DNA of 64,000 bases from Sphingomonas sp. QA11 (GTDB lineage Bacteria; Pseudomonadota; Alphaproteobacteria; Sphingomonadales; Sphingomonadaceae): NCBI RefSeq assembly GCF_028473665.1, contig NZ_CP098774.1, positions 1,426,001 to 1,490,000 of the forward strand, read 5' to 3'. Under the pieces are notes generated by a model. That model was not told where the DNA came from. It saw nothing but the letters and a program-made list of their open reading frames with translations, and did no database searches. Below are positions 10,859 through 19,887 of this stretch, one piece after another (position 1 is the first letter of the stretch; every line of letters begins with the position of its first letter). A program made the position numbers and the translations under genes.

Positions 10859-12499
10859 ATGCGCTCAAATCCAATGTTTACAAGCACGCGGCGTCAGGCG
10901 TTGCTGGGATTCGGCGCCCTTGGTGCGGAAGCCGTGCTGGCTTCAGGCAGTGCCAAGGCCGCTCAGCCAGTTTCCGGTATGCCCGACCTTGATGGCATGG
11001 TTGGCTTGGCGATGCGGGCGTTTGGTACGCCCGGGCTGTCGATCGCGCTGATCTCCCCCGGCAGCGAACCGATTCTTCGTGGCTATGGCGTGCGCGGGTT
11101 GGGCAAGGCGGCACCGGTCGATCCGGGCACCGTCTTTGCCATAGCCTCCAATAGCAAGGCCTTCACGGCGGCGGCGCTGGCCCTTCTGGTGGATGAGGGG
11201 CGGCTCGACTGGGACGACCCGGTCGGCAATCATTTGCCCGGCTTTCGCCTGTACGATGCCTATGCCAGCCAGCAGATGACGGTGGCGGATCTTTTGACCC
11301 ACCGCAGTGGCCTGGGTCTGGGGCAGGGCGATCTGCTCTTCTGGCCGGGCGGGAAGCGCACGGCCGCCGAAGTCGTGCGGCAGTTACGGTATCTGAAGCC
11401 CGCGACAAGTTTTCGCGCGAACTTCGCCTATGACAATGTTCTTTATATCGCGGCGGGGGAGCTGATCCGGTCTGTATCGGGACTGAGCTGGGAAACGTTC
11501 GTTCAGCAGCGGCTCCTGTCTCCCATGGAAATGCAGGATTCCGCGCCGGACCAGAGCCTCCTGACCACATCCAATCGCGCGGCCACCCATGCGCGGATCG
11601 ATGGGCCGGTGCGGGGCACCGGGCGGATGCAGATCATCAGCCCGCTGAACGTGCCGGGCTCCGCCGTTCCGGATCCGTCCAACGCAGCCGGAGGCATCTA
11701 CGCCAGCGCGCGTGACATGGCGCGTTGGTTGCAGGTCCAGCTCGCTCGCGGCAAAACACCTGACGGCAAGCGGCTGTGGAGCGAGGAGGGCGCATCGCAG
11801 ATGTGGCGCCCGCGCACCCTCGTCAGCGCTTCCGCGACGCCGCCGGCGCGCGACGGCGATCCGCATTTTCTCCTTTATGCCTTGGGATGGGGTTTGCAGG
11901 ATCACGGCGGCACCCCGTTCCTGGCCCATTCCGGCGGGATCGAAGGGGCGGCGTCCCGGGTGGTGCTCGTGCCGGAACTGGGTGTCGGCTTCGCAATTCT
12001 GACGAATGCCGAGGAGCAGGGTTGCCACATGTCGATCGCCGGCATGCTGTTGGATCACTATACCGCGCGGACGCCGACGGATTGGATCGCGGCATGGAAG
12101 GCGAAGGGAGCCAGTTCGCAGGCGGCGGCGCTCAAGGCGATTGAGGCCGCGCAGAATATCCGCGCTACTGGTGGGGCGGCTTCTCTGCCGCTTGCCGCCT
12201 ACGCGGGAATCTATCGGGACGATTGGTATGGCAAGATCGTCATCGCACCGGCGGGCGCGGGGCTGGCGATTGATTTCACCCGCAATGCCGGCATGCGGGG
12301 GCGGCTGGAACATTGGTCGCGAGATACATTTCGTACGCGTTTCGACAATCCAGTGATCGAAAACGCCTACGTCACCTTTGCTTTGAACGAAGATGGTTCG
12401 GTGGACTGTGTCAAGATGCGGGCCATCTCTCCCATGGCTGATTTCAGCTACGACTATCAAGATATTCTATTGACGCGCGTCAATGATGCTCAAAGATAA
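10859..12499 (+). CDS. Serine hydrolase of the class C beta-lactamase fold, Tat-exported
   Basis: The protein starts with a twin-arginine-like leader (TSTRRQALLGFGALG, cleavage after SAKA) and carries the three beta-lactamase/DD-peptidase motifs: SNSK (SxxK, Ser97 as numbered here), YDN (YxN) and HSG in AHSGGIEG. The last ~120 residues form a DUF3471-like tail (YAGIYRDDWYGKIVI). Family members include esterases, D-aminopeptidases and DD-peptidases, so beta-lactam resistance should not be assumed. The frame is open up to a GTG at 10808 directly after the amidohydrolase stop, with other ATGs at 10844 and 10859; the last fits the leader best. It closes the TetR-flanked cluster. Confidence 0.85.
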   Translation: MRSNPMFTSTRRQALLGFGALGAEAVLASGSAKAAQPVSGMPDLDGMVGLAMRAFGTPGLSIALISPGSEPILRGYGVRGLGKAAPVDPGTVFAIASNSKAFTAAALALLVDEGRLDWDDPVGNHLPGFRLYDAYASQQMTVADLLTHRSGLGLGQGDLLFWPGGKRTAAEVVRQLRYLKPATSFRANFAYDNVLYIAAGELIRSVSGLSWETFVQQRLLSPMEMQDSAPDQSLLTTSNRAATHARIDGPVRGTGRMQIISPLNVPGSAVPDPSNAAGGIYASARDMARWLQVQLARGKTPDGKRLWSEEGASQMWRPRTLVSASATPPARDGDPHFLLYALGWGLQDHGGTPFLAHSGGIEGAASRVVLVPELGVGFAILTNAEEQGCHMSIAGMLLDHYTARTPTDWIAAWKAKGASSQAAALKAIEAAQNIRATGGAASLPLAAYAGIYRDDWYGKIVIAPAGAGLAIDFTRNAGMRGRLEHWSRDTFRTRFDNPVIENAYVTFALNEDGSVDCVKMRAISPMADFSYDYQDILLTRVNDAQR

Positions 12500-12580
12500 A
12501 GATGTAATCTATATTATGATATATTTATATTCCTTAGTGTCATGTCGCGCTATTTAGAGTGCTCTGTGAGGAGGAGCTCC

Positions 12581-13042
12581 TCCGACTTCAGTCGGATACA
12601 GACTATGGGCTATTGGACCGGTTGTCACACGACATTCCATCATCGCTATCATCTTGTCTGGCTACCGAAATATCGGTTCAAGGTGCTGCGCGGCGAGGTT
12701 CGCTTGCGGGGTCCGTGAGATTATCCGGCAAGTCTGCGCCGAAATGGGCGTGAGGATCATCAACGGCGCCTTGTCGAGCGACCACGTTCATATGTTCGTC
12801 GAAATCCCACCGCACATCTCGGTCAGCGACTTCGTGCGCCGCGCCAAGGGACGCTCGTCGCGCAAAATCCAGCAGGAGTTCGAGCATATCCGCAAGCGCT
12901 ACTGGGGGCAGCGATTCTGGCAGCGAGGCTATTCAACCATCTCCGGTAACATCACAGACGATTTCATCATGCGGCATCTCGACAAACACACCCACCAGGA
13001 AGGCTTCAGCCAATCCCAATGATCCTACCGGCGTCAGCCGGT
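12581..13042 (+). mobile_element. IS200/IS605-family element, probably decayed
   Basis: A Y1-transposase reading frame is flanked by two short hairpins as in IS200/IS605 elements: TCCGACTTCAGTCGGA at 12581-12596 on the left and ACCGGCGTCAGCCGGT at 13027-13042 on the right. These elements lack terminal inverted repeats and do not duplicate their target, so the exact outer ends cannot be read; the true ends probably lie 10-20 bases outside the hairpins. A separate perfect palindrome, GAGGAGCTCCTC, lies just before the left hairpin. The transposase has a frameshift, so autonomous movement is doubtful. Confidence 0.75.
12605..13022 (+). pseudogene. tnpA: IS200/IS605 Y1 transposase TnpA, frameshifted
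   Basis: From the ATG at 12605 the frame reads HHRYHLVWLPKYRFKVLRGE, a classic IS200 TnpA N-terminus, then meets a stop shortly after a GGGG run at 12708-12711. One base fewer in that run restores the frame and continues VREIIRQVCAEMGV to the end at 13022. The HUH pair is visible in SSDHVHMFVE and a tyrosine in QRGYSTISGN sits where the nucleophile is expected. Total length would be about 138 residues, normal for the family. It is either a true pseudogene or a homopolymer sequencing error. Confidence 0.8.
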
Positions 13043-13383
13043 CAGTCTTTCAGACGTGTCCGTTCATGCATGTGAAAAGACAGCAGCTTTCGGGATCGCC
13101 GCTGCGTCAATGAACGACGACATTTGGGTGCGTGGCTGACGCCCCAGCAGGTCGGTAAGTAAACGTCGGTTCCTGACCAGTTTCAGCCATCCTTCCACCG
13201 AATGCAGCACGGTGCCGGTCACCTATCAGCGGCGGCATCACGATCGAACAGCCAATAACTTTCGCGGCAGCTATCGCCGGCGCACAGAATCGGTATCAAT
13301 GCGGGGTCGCACCTGCTCAGTTCACCGACCTCTACCATCCGGACCCGATCAAGTGGCGATCCTCCACCAAGCAGGAATCAACA
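13043..13383. other. Intergenic stretch, possible upstream extension of the truncated gene
   Basis: No complete gene is seen. The frame of the gene starting at 13384 is open upstream from 13177 and has protein-like composition (for example ITIEQPITFAAAIAGAQNRY) but contains no ATG, GTG or TTG start. This could mean that the 5' end of a longer gene was lost when the IS200 element arrived, or it may be chance. AGGAA seven bases before the ATG at 13384 supports that start. Confidence 0.4.
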
Positions 13384-14169
13384 ATGCAAGACAATGCTCC
13401 GATCGATATTCCGACCGCGATGTTGAATGCCATCACCAGCTTCCTTGGCCAGGGAACCGTCGATTTCCCTCCGTTTCGGTTTTACTTTGGCCCTACGGGT
13501 TTTGCCCCAGCCCCAGCCCAGCGGTTATACATTCCATCAGGACCTGAACCAGTCGGGGGGTGGCATTTTTTGTGGGTAACGCCGCTGCCGGGGTACGAAG
13601 ACGCCGTCATTCCCAACGGGGTTCCTAACGAGGAATACGTCACTCTCTCTCCCCTTGGGAGTCCATGCTGGCAGATCCACAAGCGCTATCTGATGCCGCC
13701 CGGCAGCACGCCGCCGAACGACTGTTTCCTCATCAACCCCACCATGCCGGACGCGAACCCGACCTATGCATTGCTGCTGAAAAAGAACTTCCTCGACGTT
13801 CCCGGATTTCCCGTTGCCGCACCTACCTTCGATCCCACTTTCAGCGTCGGTCAGGAAACATCCCCCGGGATCCAGAACGTCAGTATCCTCTTCGATGGAT
13901 CGGCGACAGGCGATGCCCCTTGGAACTGGAACGGATCGTTCCGCTTCCTCGCCAACGAGGCCTATTGGGTGTGCACGAGCACAAATTCGACGCCCGAGGG
14001 AGGCAGTGAATCCGTCACGCTGTCGGTCGGCTGCTCAACCGATGACTATCAGCGCTTCTACGACGATCGCAAAATCACCGTGAGTGTCGATGCTGGCGTC
14101 ATCGCCAAGATGTTCGATTTCGGGGTGTCCGAGGATATGTCGAACGAGATGTCGATGACCGTGATCTGA
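13384..14169 (+). CDS. Unknown protein, 3' end cut off by an IS3 element
   Basis: The 261-residue product has no signal peptide and no motif I recognise. It is rich in Pro, Gly and aromatic residues (FPPFRFYFGPTGFAPAPAQ), and its last third alternates short strands (SESVTLSVGCS, KITVSVDAGVIAK, NEMSMTVI). The stop codon at 14167-14169 is formed by the first three bases of the IS3 left inverted repeat, so the native C-terminus is missing. No continuation is evident beyond the right end of the element. The strand-rich tail is reminiscent of beta-structured toxins or lectins, but this is only a loose impression and no function is assigned. Confidence 0.6.
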   Translation: MQDNAPIDIPTAMLNAITSFLGQGTVDFPPFRFYFGPTGFAPAPAQRLYIPSGPEPVGGWHFLWVTPLPGYEDAVIPNGVPNEEYVTLSPLGSPCWQIHKRYLMPPGSTPPNDCFLINPTMPDANPTYALLLKKNFLDVPGFPVAAPTFDPTFSVGQETSPGIQNVSILFDGSATGDAPWNWNGSFRFLANEAYWVCTSTNSTPEGGSESVTLSVGCSTDDYQRFYDDRKITVSVDAGVIAKMFDFGVSEDMSNEMSMTVI

Positions 14170-14205
14170 ACCGCGCCGGGTCTGCCGGAGGCCTTGGGTT
14201 GTGAG

Positions 14206-15111
14206 TCACGCTGCCATATCGAGGTTGCTTGCGGCAGCATAATATTGATCTTCGGCTTCGGCAGGCGGGATGTTGCCGATAGGCTCCAGCAGCCGGCGAT
14301 GGTTGAACCAGTCGACCCATTCGAGCGTGGCGTATTCGACGGCTTCGAAGCTGCGCCACGGCCCGCGCCTGTGGATCACCTCAGCCTTGTAGAGGCCGTT
14401 GATCGTCTCGGCCAAAGCGTTGTCATAGCTGTCACCGACGCTGCCGACCGAGGGTTCGATCCCGGCCTCGGCGAGGCGCTCGGTGTATTTGATGGACACG
14501 TATTGCGAGCCCCGATCGCTGTGATGGATGAGGCCGCCCCGATGGGCCGGCCGGCGATCGTGAAGCGCCTGCTCCAGGGCATCGAGGACGAAGCTGGCAT
14601 GCGCCGTCCTGCTGGCCCGCCAGCCGACGATCCGCCTGGCGTAGGTATCGATGACGAAGGCGACGTAGACGAACCCCGCCCAGGTCGCGACATAGGTAAA
14701 GTCCGACACCCACAGCATGTTCGGCGCTGGCGCGTAGAACCTGCGATTGACGTGATCGAGCGGGCACGGCGCCGCTTTGTCACTGATGGTCGTGCGCACC
14801 GGCTTGCCCCGGATCACCCCTGCCAGGCCCATCTCGCGCATCAGCCGTTGCACGGTGCAGCGCGCTATCGGAAAGCCCTCCCGCATCATATGCCGCCAGA
14901 CCTTGCGTACGCCGTAGACCGCGAAGTTCTCGGCAAATACGCGCGCGATCTCCGGCTTCAAGGCGACATCGCGCTGCGCCCGCGCCGACAGGCGTGTCGG
15001 ATCCTGTCGCTGCGCGACGCGCTCGTGATAGGTGGATGGGGCGATCGGCAGAACGCGGCAGATCGGCTCGACCCCATAGGCATCGCGGTGATCGTCAATG
15101 AAAGCGATCAT
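14206..15111 (-). CDS. IS3-family transposase OrfB (DDE integrase domain)
   Basis: The 301-residue product has an N-terminal HTH_21-like segment ([14 protein letters not shown]) and an rve integrase core with the three acidic residues visible in [16 protein letters not shown] and the Glu of [12 protein letters not shown]. Its ATG overlaps the orfA stop (ATGA on the minus strand). In IS3 elements orfB is normally produced as an OrfAB fusion by -1 frameshifting; TATTTTGCG near the end of orfA could serve as a slip region, but a classic A6G site is not present. Catalytic residues are intact. Confidence 0.92.
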   Translation of the reverse strand: MIAFIDDHRDAYGVEPICRVLPIAPSTYHERVAQRQDPTRLSARAQRDVALKPEIARVFAENFAVYGVRKVWRHMMREGFPIARCTVQRLMREMGLAGVIRGKPVRTTISDKAAPCPLDHVNRRFYAPAPNMLWVSDFTYVATWAGFVYVAFVIDTYARRIVGWRASRTAHASFVLDALEQALHDRRPAHRGGLIHHSDRGSQYVSIKYTERLAEAGIEPSVGSVGDSYDNALAETINGLYKAEVIHRRGPWRSFEAVEYATLEWVDWFNHRRLLEPIGNIPPAEAEDQYYAAASNLDMAA

Positions 15112-15434
15112 CGCCGGAACGGGCGGTCGAGCTCCGCCTGCGCAAAATATGCCGACGCCTTGCGCAGAATCTCGTTGGCCTGCCGCAGCTCACGGACCTC
15201 GCGCTCCAGCGCCTTCACCTTGTCGGCAACCTCGGTCGGGACGCCCGCCCGCTTGCCGCTGTTCACCTCGGCCTTCTTCACCCACTCCAGCAGCGTGTGG
15301 CCTGAACAACCGATCTTCTCGGCAATGGATATGATCGCTGCCCATCGCGACGGGTGATCGTGCTCGTGATCCAGCACCATCCGTACCGCTCGCTCGCGGA
15401 CCTCAGGTGCAAACTTGTTCGTCGTCTTGCTCAT
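15108..15434 (-). CDS. IS3-family transposase OrfA (HTH and leucine zipper)
   Basis: The 108-residue product has a helix-turn-helix ([21 protein letters not shown]) of the IS3/IS911 OrfA type and a coiled coil ([21 protein letters not shown]) that mediates dimerisation in the family. It binds the IS ends. It lies directly upstream of orfB within the element and is intact. Confidence 0.92.
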   Translation of the reverse strand: MSKTTNKFAPEVRERAVRMVLDHEHDHPSRWAAIISIAEKIGCSGHTLLEWVKKAEVNSGKRAGVPTEVADKVKALEREVRELRQANEILRKASAYFAQAELDRPFRR

Positions 15435-15645
15435 ACAGGCTCCACCTTCTCAGGAGTTGGAGCCTCCGGCAAACCCGGAGCGGTTCAGCGCGCGAATGGA
15501 CGCTCATAGTACAAGGGAATCGCGAAGCAGCGCGATACCCATCGTAGCAGTCGCGGTTCGATCGGCTTGCGGTACTTGCAGTAATGTTGCACTCATTCCC
15601 CGGGGGAAACGCCAAGCGCTCTTTAGTCATTTTTAGGGGGAATGA

Positions 15646-16599
15646 ATGGCACTGTGTCCTATTGTCCGCGCGTATCTACTAGACACGGTTGATGGGAAAC
15701 TCTTGGGCGGCAATTCCGCTTCGGCAGTCCGTAACGGGCACGTGACGACGGCGGGATTGATCGACTATTTCAATCGCGCGCACACTAAGATGTTGGCGGC
15801 GCCGGGCGGGGCTTCCTCGGACAATTTCGAAAGCGCCTTGCACGACTTGCGCTTCGCGCCGTTCGAACATGGCGTCCGGAGGGAGGTCCACGATTCCGGC
15901 CTGGGTTTTCCCGACGCGGACTTATCAGGGCTCGCCGGCCAAACCTTCTACCATGTCATGAAGCTGCGGTTTCTCCACTTTCTGGTGGACACCGAATCCC
16001 CGCTAATGAACGACCTCGATCTGCCGCTCGGTAAGGATCCGCGAGAGTCCGATGCGTTCCTCGCCGACTGGGAGGAACTGACCGACGATGAGCGGCGCTT
16101 CTCGCTGAATGGTTTGCTGGGAAGTCCGATAGTGTGGTTCACCAACGAGGATGGGGCCAAGGCGGCGCGTCTTTACAGCGCCGCGAACGGAATCGGCCTG
16201 GCCGATGCCTTCTGCGAGGTGCTGGGCCTGGGCCACCACCATGCCGGCGACTGGATGGTGTTGCTGCATATCCCGGGGAGCGCGATCGAGAAGGCCAATC
16301 ACTATCGCCCCTTGTTTTGCGACGCGGTCACCCATCGCTACTTCATGGCGCACAGCTGCCTGGTGCCGGGTCCGACGCGCCCCTGGGGGCAAACGGCCAA
16401 CCTACGCGAGCTCGTTCTCGGCACCATCGACTATGACGGTGCGGTCGAGCGCGTTTCACATCAGCTGACGCCATCGCATTTCGAAGCTGACGAAACCATA
16501 TATGTCGAGATGTTAGGATCGTTGCAGCGTACCAAGATATTCACTGCTGCGCCGAAGCGGCTTGCCGACGAGGTCTGGGTGCGAAGGAGGGCGGCATAG
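15646..16599 (+). CDS. Unknown protein, first gene of a three-gene cassette
   Basis: The 317-residue product is soluble, with no signal peptide or membrane segment, and I do not recognise its family. Visible features are a histidine cluster (GLGHHHAGDW) followed by further His residues (NHYRPLFCDAVTHRYFMAH) and an acidic middle (SDAFLADWEELTDDERR). AGGGGG lies just upstream of the ATG. The TAG stop overlaps the GTG start of the next gene by one base, so the two are translationally coupled. The cassette starts about 160 bases beyond the IS3 right end; the space between holds no gene. Function unknown; membership in the cassette is clear. Confidence 0.75.
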   Translation: MALCPIVRAYLLDTVDGKLLGGNSASAVRNGHVTTAGLIDYFNRAHTKMLAAPGGASSDNFESALHDLRFAPFEHGVRREVHDSGLGFPDADLSGLAGQTFYHVMKLRFLHFLVDTESPLMNDLDLPLGKDPRESDAFLADWEELTDDERRFSLNGLLGSPIVWFTNEDGAKAARLYSAANGIGLADAFCEVLGLGHHHAGDWMVLLHIPGSAIEKANHYRPLFCDAVTHRYFMAHSCLVPGPTRPWGQTANLRELVLGTIDYDGAVERVSHQLTPSHFEADETIYVEMLGSLQRTKIFTAAPKRLADEVWVRRRAA

Positions 16600-17570
16600 T
16601 GCGCCAACCTGGCAACGATGATCTGACTGTGCTGCGCGGCGTCCCAGCGGAATGGTTTCAGCAGTGGCTGGGCTTGGGGCTGCGGGAATATCTGTTCGAA
16701 CGCCGCGGCCGCTACGCTTTCCCCGGCGCCGAGCCTTTCATCGAGCAAGGCGAGGGCAATATCGCCAGCGATCTGGTAATTATTGCCGGCGCGCTGGGCG
16801 TGCGGGATCGCCATTCCTTCGGGCAGGGCCTGATCGCGCTGCTCGCAAGCCTCGACTTCGGCACCGACTTCGGCGCGATCATTGCGGCCTATCTGATCGA
16901 ATTGGGGGTAGGCGTCCGTGCCGCTGGCATGCCCCGGATCATCGCCAACAAGGCGTTCAGCATTCAGCCGACCGAAAGCGGCCGGAAACTATACGAGCTC
17001 GCATTTACGGTCGCCGGCCAGTTGGCCGACCTCGAAGCGGAGGACACGGTTATATGTCTCCGACATTTGATCAACCAGCCGCGGCTGTTCCGGTCATCTC
17101 TGTCCGGCCGAGCCTTGCTGGCGCTCTGCAAGGCGCGGCCGCGTGCGTTCCCGGACCATTTCGACCTCCTCCGCAAGCCGCTCGAGGAAAAACTCGGCAG
17201 GAAATCGCGCGTGGCGGCCGAGGAGCAGCGCCGCGTCCGCCAGCGCCGTCGGCTCATTGCCACGCTCGTCGAGATCATGCCGGAGCCCAACTTGCTCGCT
17301 TATCCCTGCGCTCCGAACGCCCGGCGCGAGCGCGAAGAAGACAATTGGTGGCTGATGGCGCTGTCGGAGGATTTCCCCGATTTGCTCAAGGAGTTCGTTA
17401 TCATCGCAGATGCCGAGGCCGCCATACAGGCTGAGGAGGCCCCTGCGGAGGATTTGCCGGTCCTTGCCGTCGGCGCCACGAGACAAGAAATGTGGTATTT
17501 CGCGATGGACCTGCTCGGGCCGTACGCGGAGGAGGAATATCTCGAGTCCGAAGATGCCTTTGCGATATGA
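16599..17570 (+). CDS. Unknown mostly helical protein, second gene of the cassette
   Basis: The 323-residue product is predicted by eye to be mainly helical, with a basic stretch (KSRVAAEEQRRVRQRRR) near residues 205-221 and an acidic C-terminal tail. It starts at GTG sharing one base with the upstream stop. The segment PAEWFQQWLGLGLREYLFERRGRYAF and the following helices have no motif I can name. The tight coupling to both neighbours suggests a partner of a complex with the PIN-like protein downstream, which is inference. The basic patch could contact nucleic acid. Confidence 0.72.
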   Translation: MRQPGNDDLTVLRGVPAEWFQQWLGLGLREYLFERRGRYAFPGAEPFIEQGEGNIASDLVIIAGALGVRDRHSFGQGLIALLASLDFGTDFGAIIAAYLIELGVGVRAAGMPRIIANKAFSIQPTESGRKLYELAFTVAGQLADLEAEDTVICLRHLINQPRLFRSSLSGRALLALCKARPRAFPDHFDLLRKPLEEKLGRKSRVAAEEQRRVRQRRRLIATLVEIMPEPNLLAYPCAPNARREREEDNWWLMALSEDFPDLLKEFVIIADAEAAIQAEEAPAEDLPVLAVGATRQEMWYFAMDLLGPYAEEEYLESEDAFAI

Positions 17571-17580
17571 ACATCCATCC

Positions 17581-19887
17581 ATGACCAACGCCGACACCCT
17601 AACCAATTGCTACAAGGATGCCGCGCTTCAGCGTTATCTGATGCAGTCCCGCGACGGCGATCGGAAGCTGATCGAGGCAGGATGGCGGTTGTTTTATGCG
17701 GTCGACAGTAATGTGGTGGGGTTCTTTCTGGAGCCGCATCGCCATGCGGTGCGAAGCGTCGATCGACGCATTGGATTGGGCGACATATTCCAGCTCGATT
17801 CCCTAAGAAACCAGCACGATATCTCGGTCCTGGTCGCCGACTATCCGATACTGAGCCTTGACATGGGTTGCCCCCTTATTGCGATCGAGCCGATCAACGA
17901 GGAAATCCGGGCGATCTATGAACGCCACAGCACGGCCTTCTTCGCAGCGCAGGAGGGTCACCTCAATGGGCAACAGCTGGCCGATCGCCTCAATGCGCTC
18001 GACATCGATAAGCTGTCGCCCAAAGACCGGGTGCTTCTGACCCATGCGGTCACGCTTGACCATCCTGTGGTTGCGGCGGCGGATCGCATCTATTCGCTGA
18101 CGCGCGCGGGCAGAATTTTGAGCAGCGAACGTGTTAGTGGGCGCACCCATAGTCCGGAGCTGGCGCGTGCGCTACGGATGTCGGCGACCGCGAGCGACAC
18201 CATCGCCTTCGCGCTCGGCCGGGCCAAATGGCTCGGCGTGTTCGCCCATGTCGGCCGGCAGAAGGACGGGCGCGCCCAGCGCGACGCAGCGGCCTTGGCG
18301 CGCCTCGAACTCTGCAACACCCGCCTACGCAATGCAGGCGTGCGTCAACGCCTCCATTATATCACTGGTGACAGTTTTCTTCTTGAGGCGGCAGAAGGCG
18401 TACCGTGGGAGGAAGTCGGCGGCATCGACACCTTCGCGGCGGCGTTCCTCCGTCACCCGCGCGCGTTTCTCGACGAACCCGAGGTGCTGCAGCCGACGGA
18501 GGAAGATCGGTCCGAGGAAGGCACGACTCTGGCAAACTGGCTTAAGGTCCTTCTCGGGCGCATTGATCAATCGACGCCCAATCTGCGGCCCGTCGATGGG
18601 CACATCAGCTTCTCAGACGAAGTCATCGGCATGATGAATCAGGTCGTCGCTGAAGACGACGGGGCAGCCGAACGCATTCTGAATCGGTGGCGGGAATTCA
18701 CCCGGAGAGTGGCCGATACCGGAGTGGCGCCCAAAGCCAATGTCGAGCGCCTCACGGCGTTGCTGCATAATCAGGCGGCGATCGACGAGGTCGAGCGCCT
18801 GCGCAACCAATTGGAGGCCGAGGTCGAAGAGGCCTGGACCAAAGTTTTCTATGTCAGCGCGGCGGCCCGGCTCGCGCTCGAGGTCGCGGCGCACGACGGC
18901 GGCTATGATGTCCCTGACCGCGAAGTGCCGAGGCTCGTCTTCCAAGCGCGTCCGGCATTGGCGCACTTTCTGCGCGAGGCTGGACGCTGGTTCATCCCCG
19001 GCGGTGAGTTCGATCATGCGACCTATGAAGCCATGCGACAGGCGGTGCGCAGGGAGGATGAGACCCAATATGGCGACTATGTGGGTCATGCTTTCGTGCT
19101 CGCGCAGCAGGGGCAATGGAAATCGGCCAGTATCCTGGCGGGACTGGCGACGAGCAGGGTCCACGGGCGCAATGACTTCGCGCCGCAAAAGAGCAACGGA
19201 CGCGAGTCCGCCTACCTCCAAGCCTATTGCACGCGATTGACGTCGCGAAGCCCCGACGACCTGGCCAAGGCATTTCAGTTCATCGACCGGGCGCTCGAAA
19301 TCGCCGGAGTCGAACAGGAGCACACCGTGGCGCTCGGCCTCGTCCATGAGGCGGTGAGCGAACGTTTCGAGATGGAACGGTTCGTGCTGCGCGCGACCAT
19401 GGCACTCTATCAGTGGCAGGCCGGCAATGCCGACTATCTGCGTCTGACGTTCGAGGAGCTCTTGCCGGAGATCCAGGATCTGGCCGACCGCATCCGCGTC
19501 AAGCTGAGCAATCTCCACGAGCATCCGCTCAACGCGGACTACGATCCCAAGATGATCGAGATCGCTCTCGTCTCGGTCCTAGGCCGGTGCTTGCGAACAA
19601 GCTTGGGCATGCGCTTCCACTTGGGGGATTTTGGTGAGGTTTCGCGCCAGATCTGGACCGAATTGGACACGTACTGCGATCACAACAAGGCGCCGAGCCA
19701 GTTTTCTGAGTTCCTGTGCCGCGTCGGCCGGGCTACATTCGACGAGCAGATCAGCTGGCGCCACCGGCGCAAGAATCTCGATGCTCTCGCTTTCCGATTG
19801 CCGGCCAGAATTTTGCCTTACGACAGAAACCGGTACGACACGATTTTGAATCGCGCTCGGGACGCATTGTCCGCGCAACGTCGCTGA
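17581..19887 (+). CDS. Large unknown protein with a PIN-nuclease-like N-terminal region
   Basis: The 768-residue product begins 10 bases after the previous stop. Its first ~280 residues fit a PIN-like nuclease pattern: LFYAVDSNVV (Asp42, the usual first acidic residue), RDAAALARLELCN (Asp235) and HYITGDSFLL (Asp264), the last resembling the TrD element that closes PIN domains. The remaining ~490 residues are helical with a coiled-coil-like stretch (VERLRNQLEAEVEEAWTKV) and no family I recognise. The ATG at 17581 is preferred to an open-frame extension back to 17410 that overlaps the previous gene. If the PIN call is right, the protein would cut RNA. Accessory location between IS elements fits a defence or conflict system, which is inference. 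Confidence 0.72.
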   Translation: MTNADTLTNCYKDAALQRYLMQSRDGDRKLIEAGWRLFYAVDSNVVGFFLEPHRHAVRSVDRRIGLGDIFQLDSLRNQHDISVLVADYPILSLDMGCPLIAIEPINEEIRAIYERHSTAFFAAQEGHLNGQQLADRLNALDIDKLSPKDRVLLTHAVTLDHPVVAAADRIYSLTRAGRILSSERVSGRTHSPELARALRMSATASDTIAFALGRAKWLGVFAHVGRQKDGRAQRDAAALARLELCNTRLRNAGVRQRLHYITGDSFLLEAAEGVPWEEVGGIDTFAAAFLRHPRAFLDEPEVLQPTEEDRSEEGTTLANWLKVLLGRIDQSTPNLRPVDGHISFSDEVIGMMNQVVAEDDGAAERILNRWREFTRRVADTGVAPKANVERLTALLHNQAAIDEVERLRNQLEAEVEEAWTKVFYVSAAARLALEVAAHDGGYDVPDREVPRLVFQARPALAHFLREAGRWFIPGGEFDHATYEAMRQAVRREDETQYGDYVGHAFVLAQQGQWKSASILAGLATSRVHGRNDFAPQKSNGRESAYLQAYCTRLTSRSPDDLAKAFQFIDRALEIAGVEQEHTVALGLVHEAVSERFEMERFVLRATMALYQWQAGNADYLRLTFEELLPEIQDLADRIRVKLSNLHEHPLNADYDPKMIEIALVSVLGRCLRTSLGMRFHLGDFGEVSRQIWTELDTYCDHNKAPSQFSEFLCRVGRATFDEQISWRHRRKNLDALAFRLPARILPYDRNRYDTILNRARDALSAQRR

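Larger units (their letters stand above)
14167..15487 (-). mobile_element. IS3-family insertion sequence, 1321 bp, complete
   Basis: The ends are imperfect inverted repeats beginning TGAACCGC and ending GCGGTTCA; 24 of the first 26 positions match. Between them lie orfA and orfB on the minus strand, giving the expected IS3 layout and length. The flanks (GATC on the left, GCGC on the right) do not show the 3-4 bp target duplication usual for the family, which suggests recombination or a deletion after insertion. The element truncates the gene starting at 13384. Confidence 0.92.

Noticed and set aside
10859..12499. Beta-lactam resistance gene
   Set aside because: The SxxK/YxN/HxG motifs define the fold only; the DUF3471-like tail and the TonB/amidohydrolase context point to another hydrolase role.
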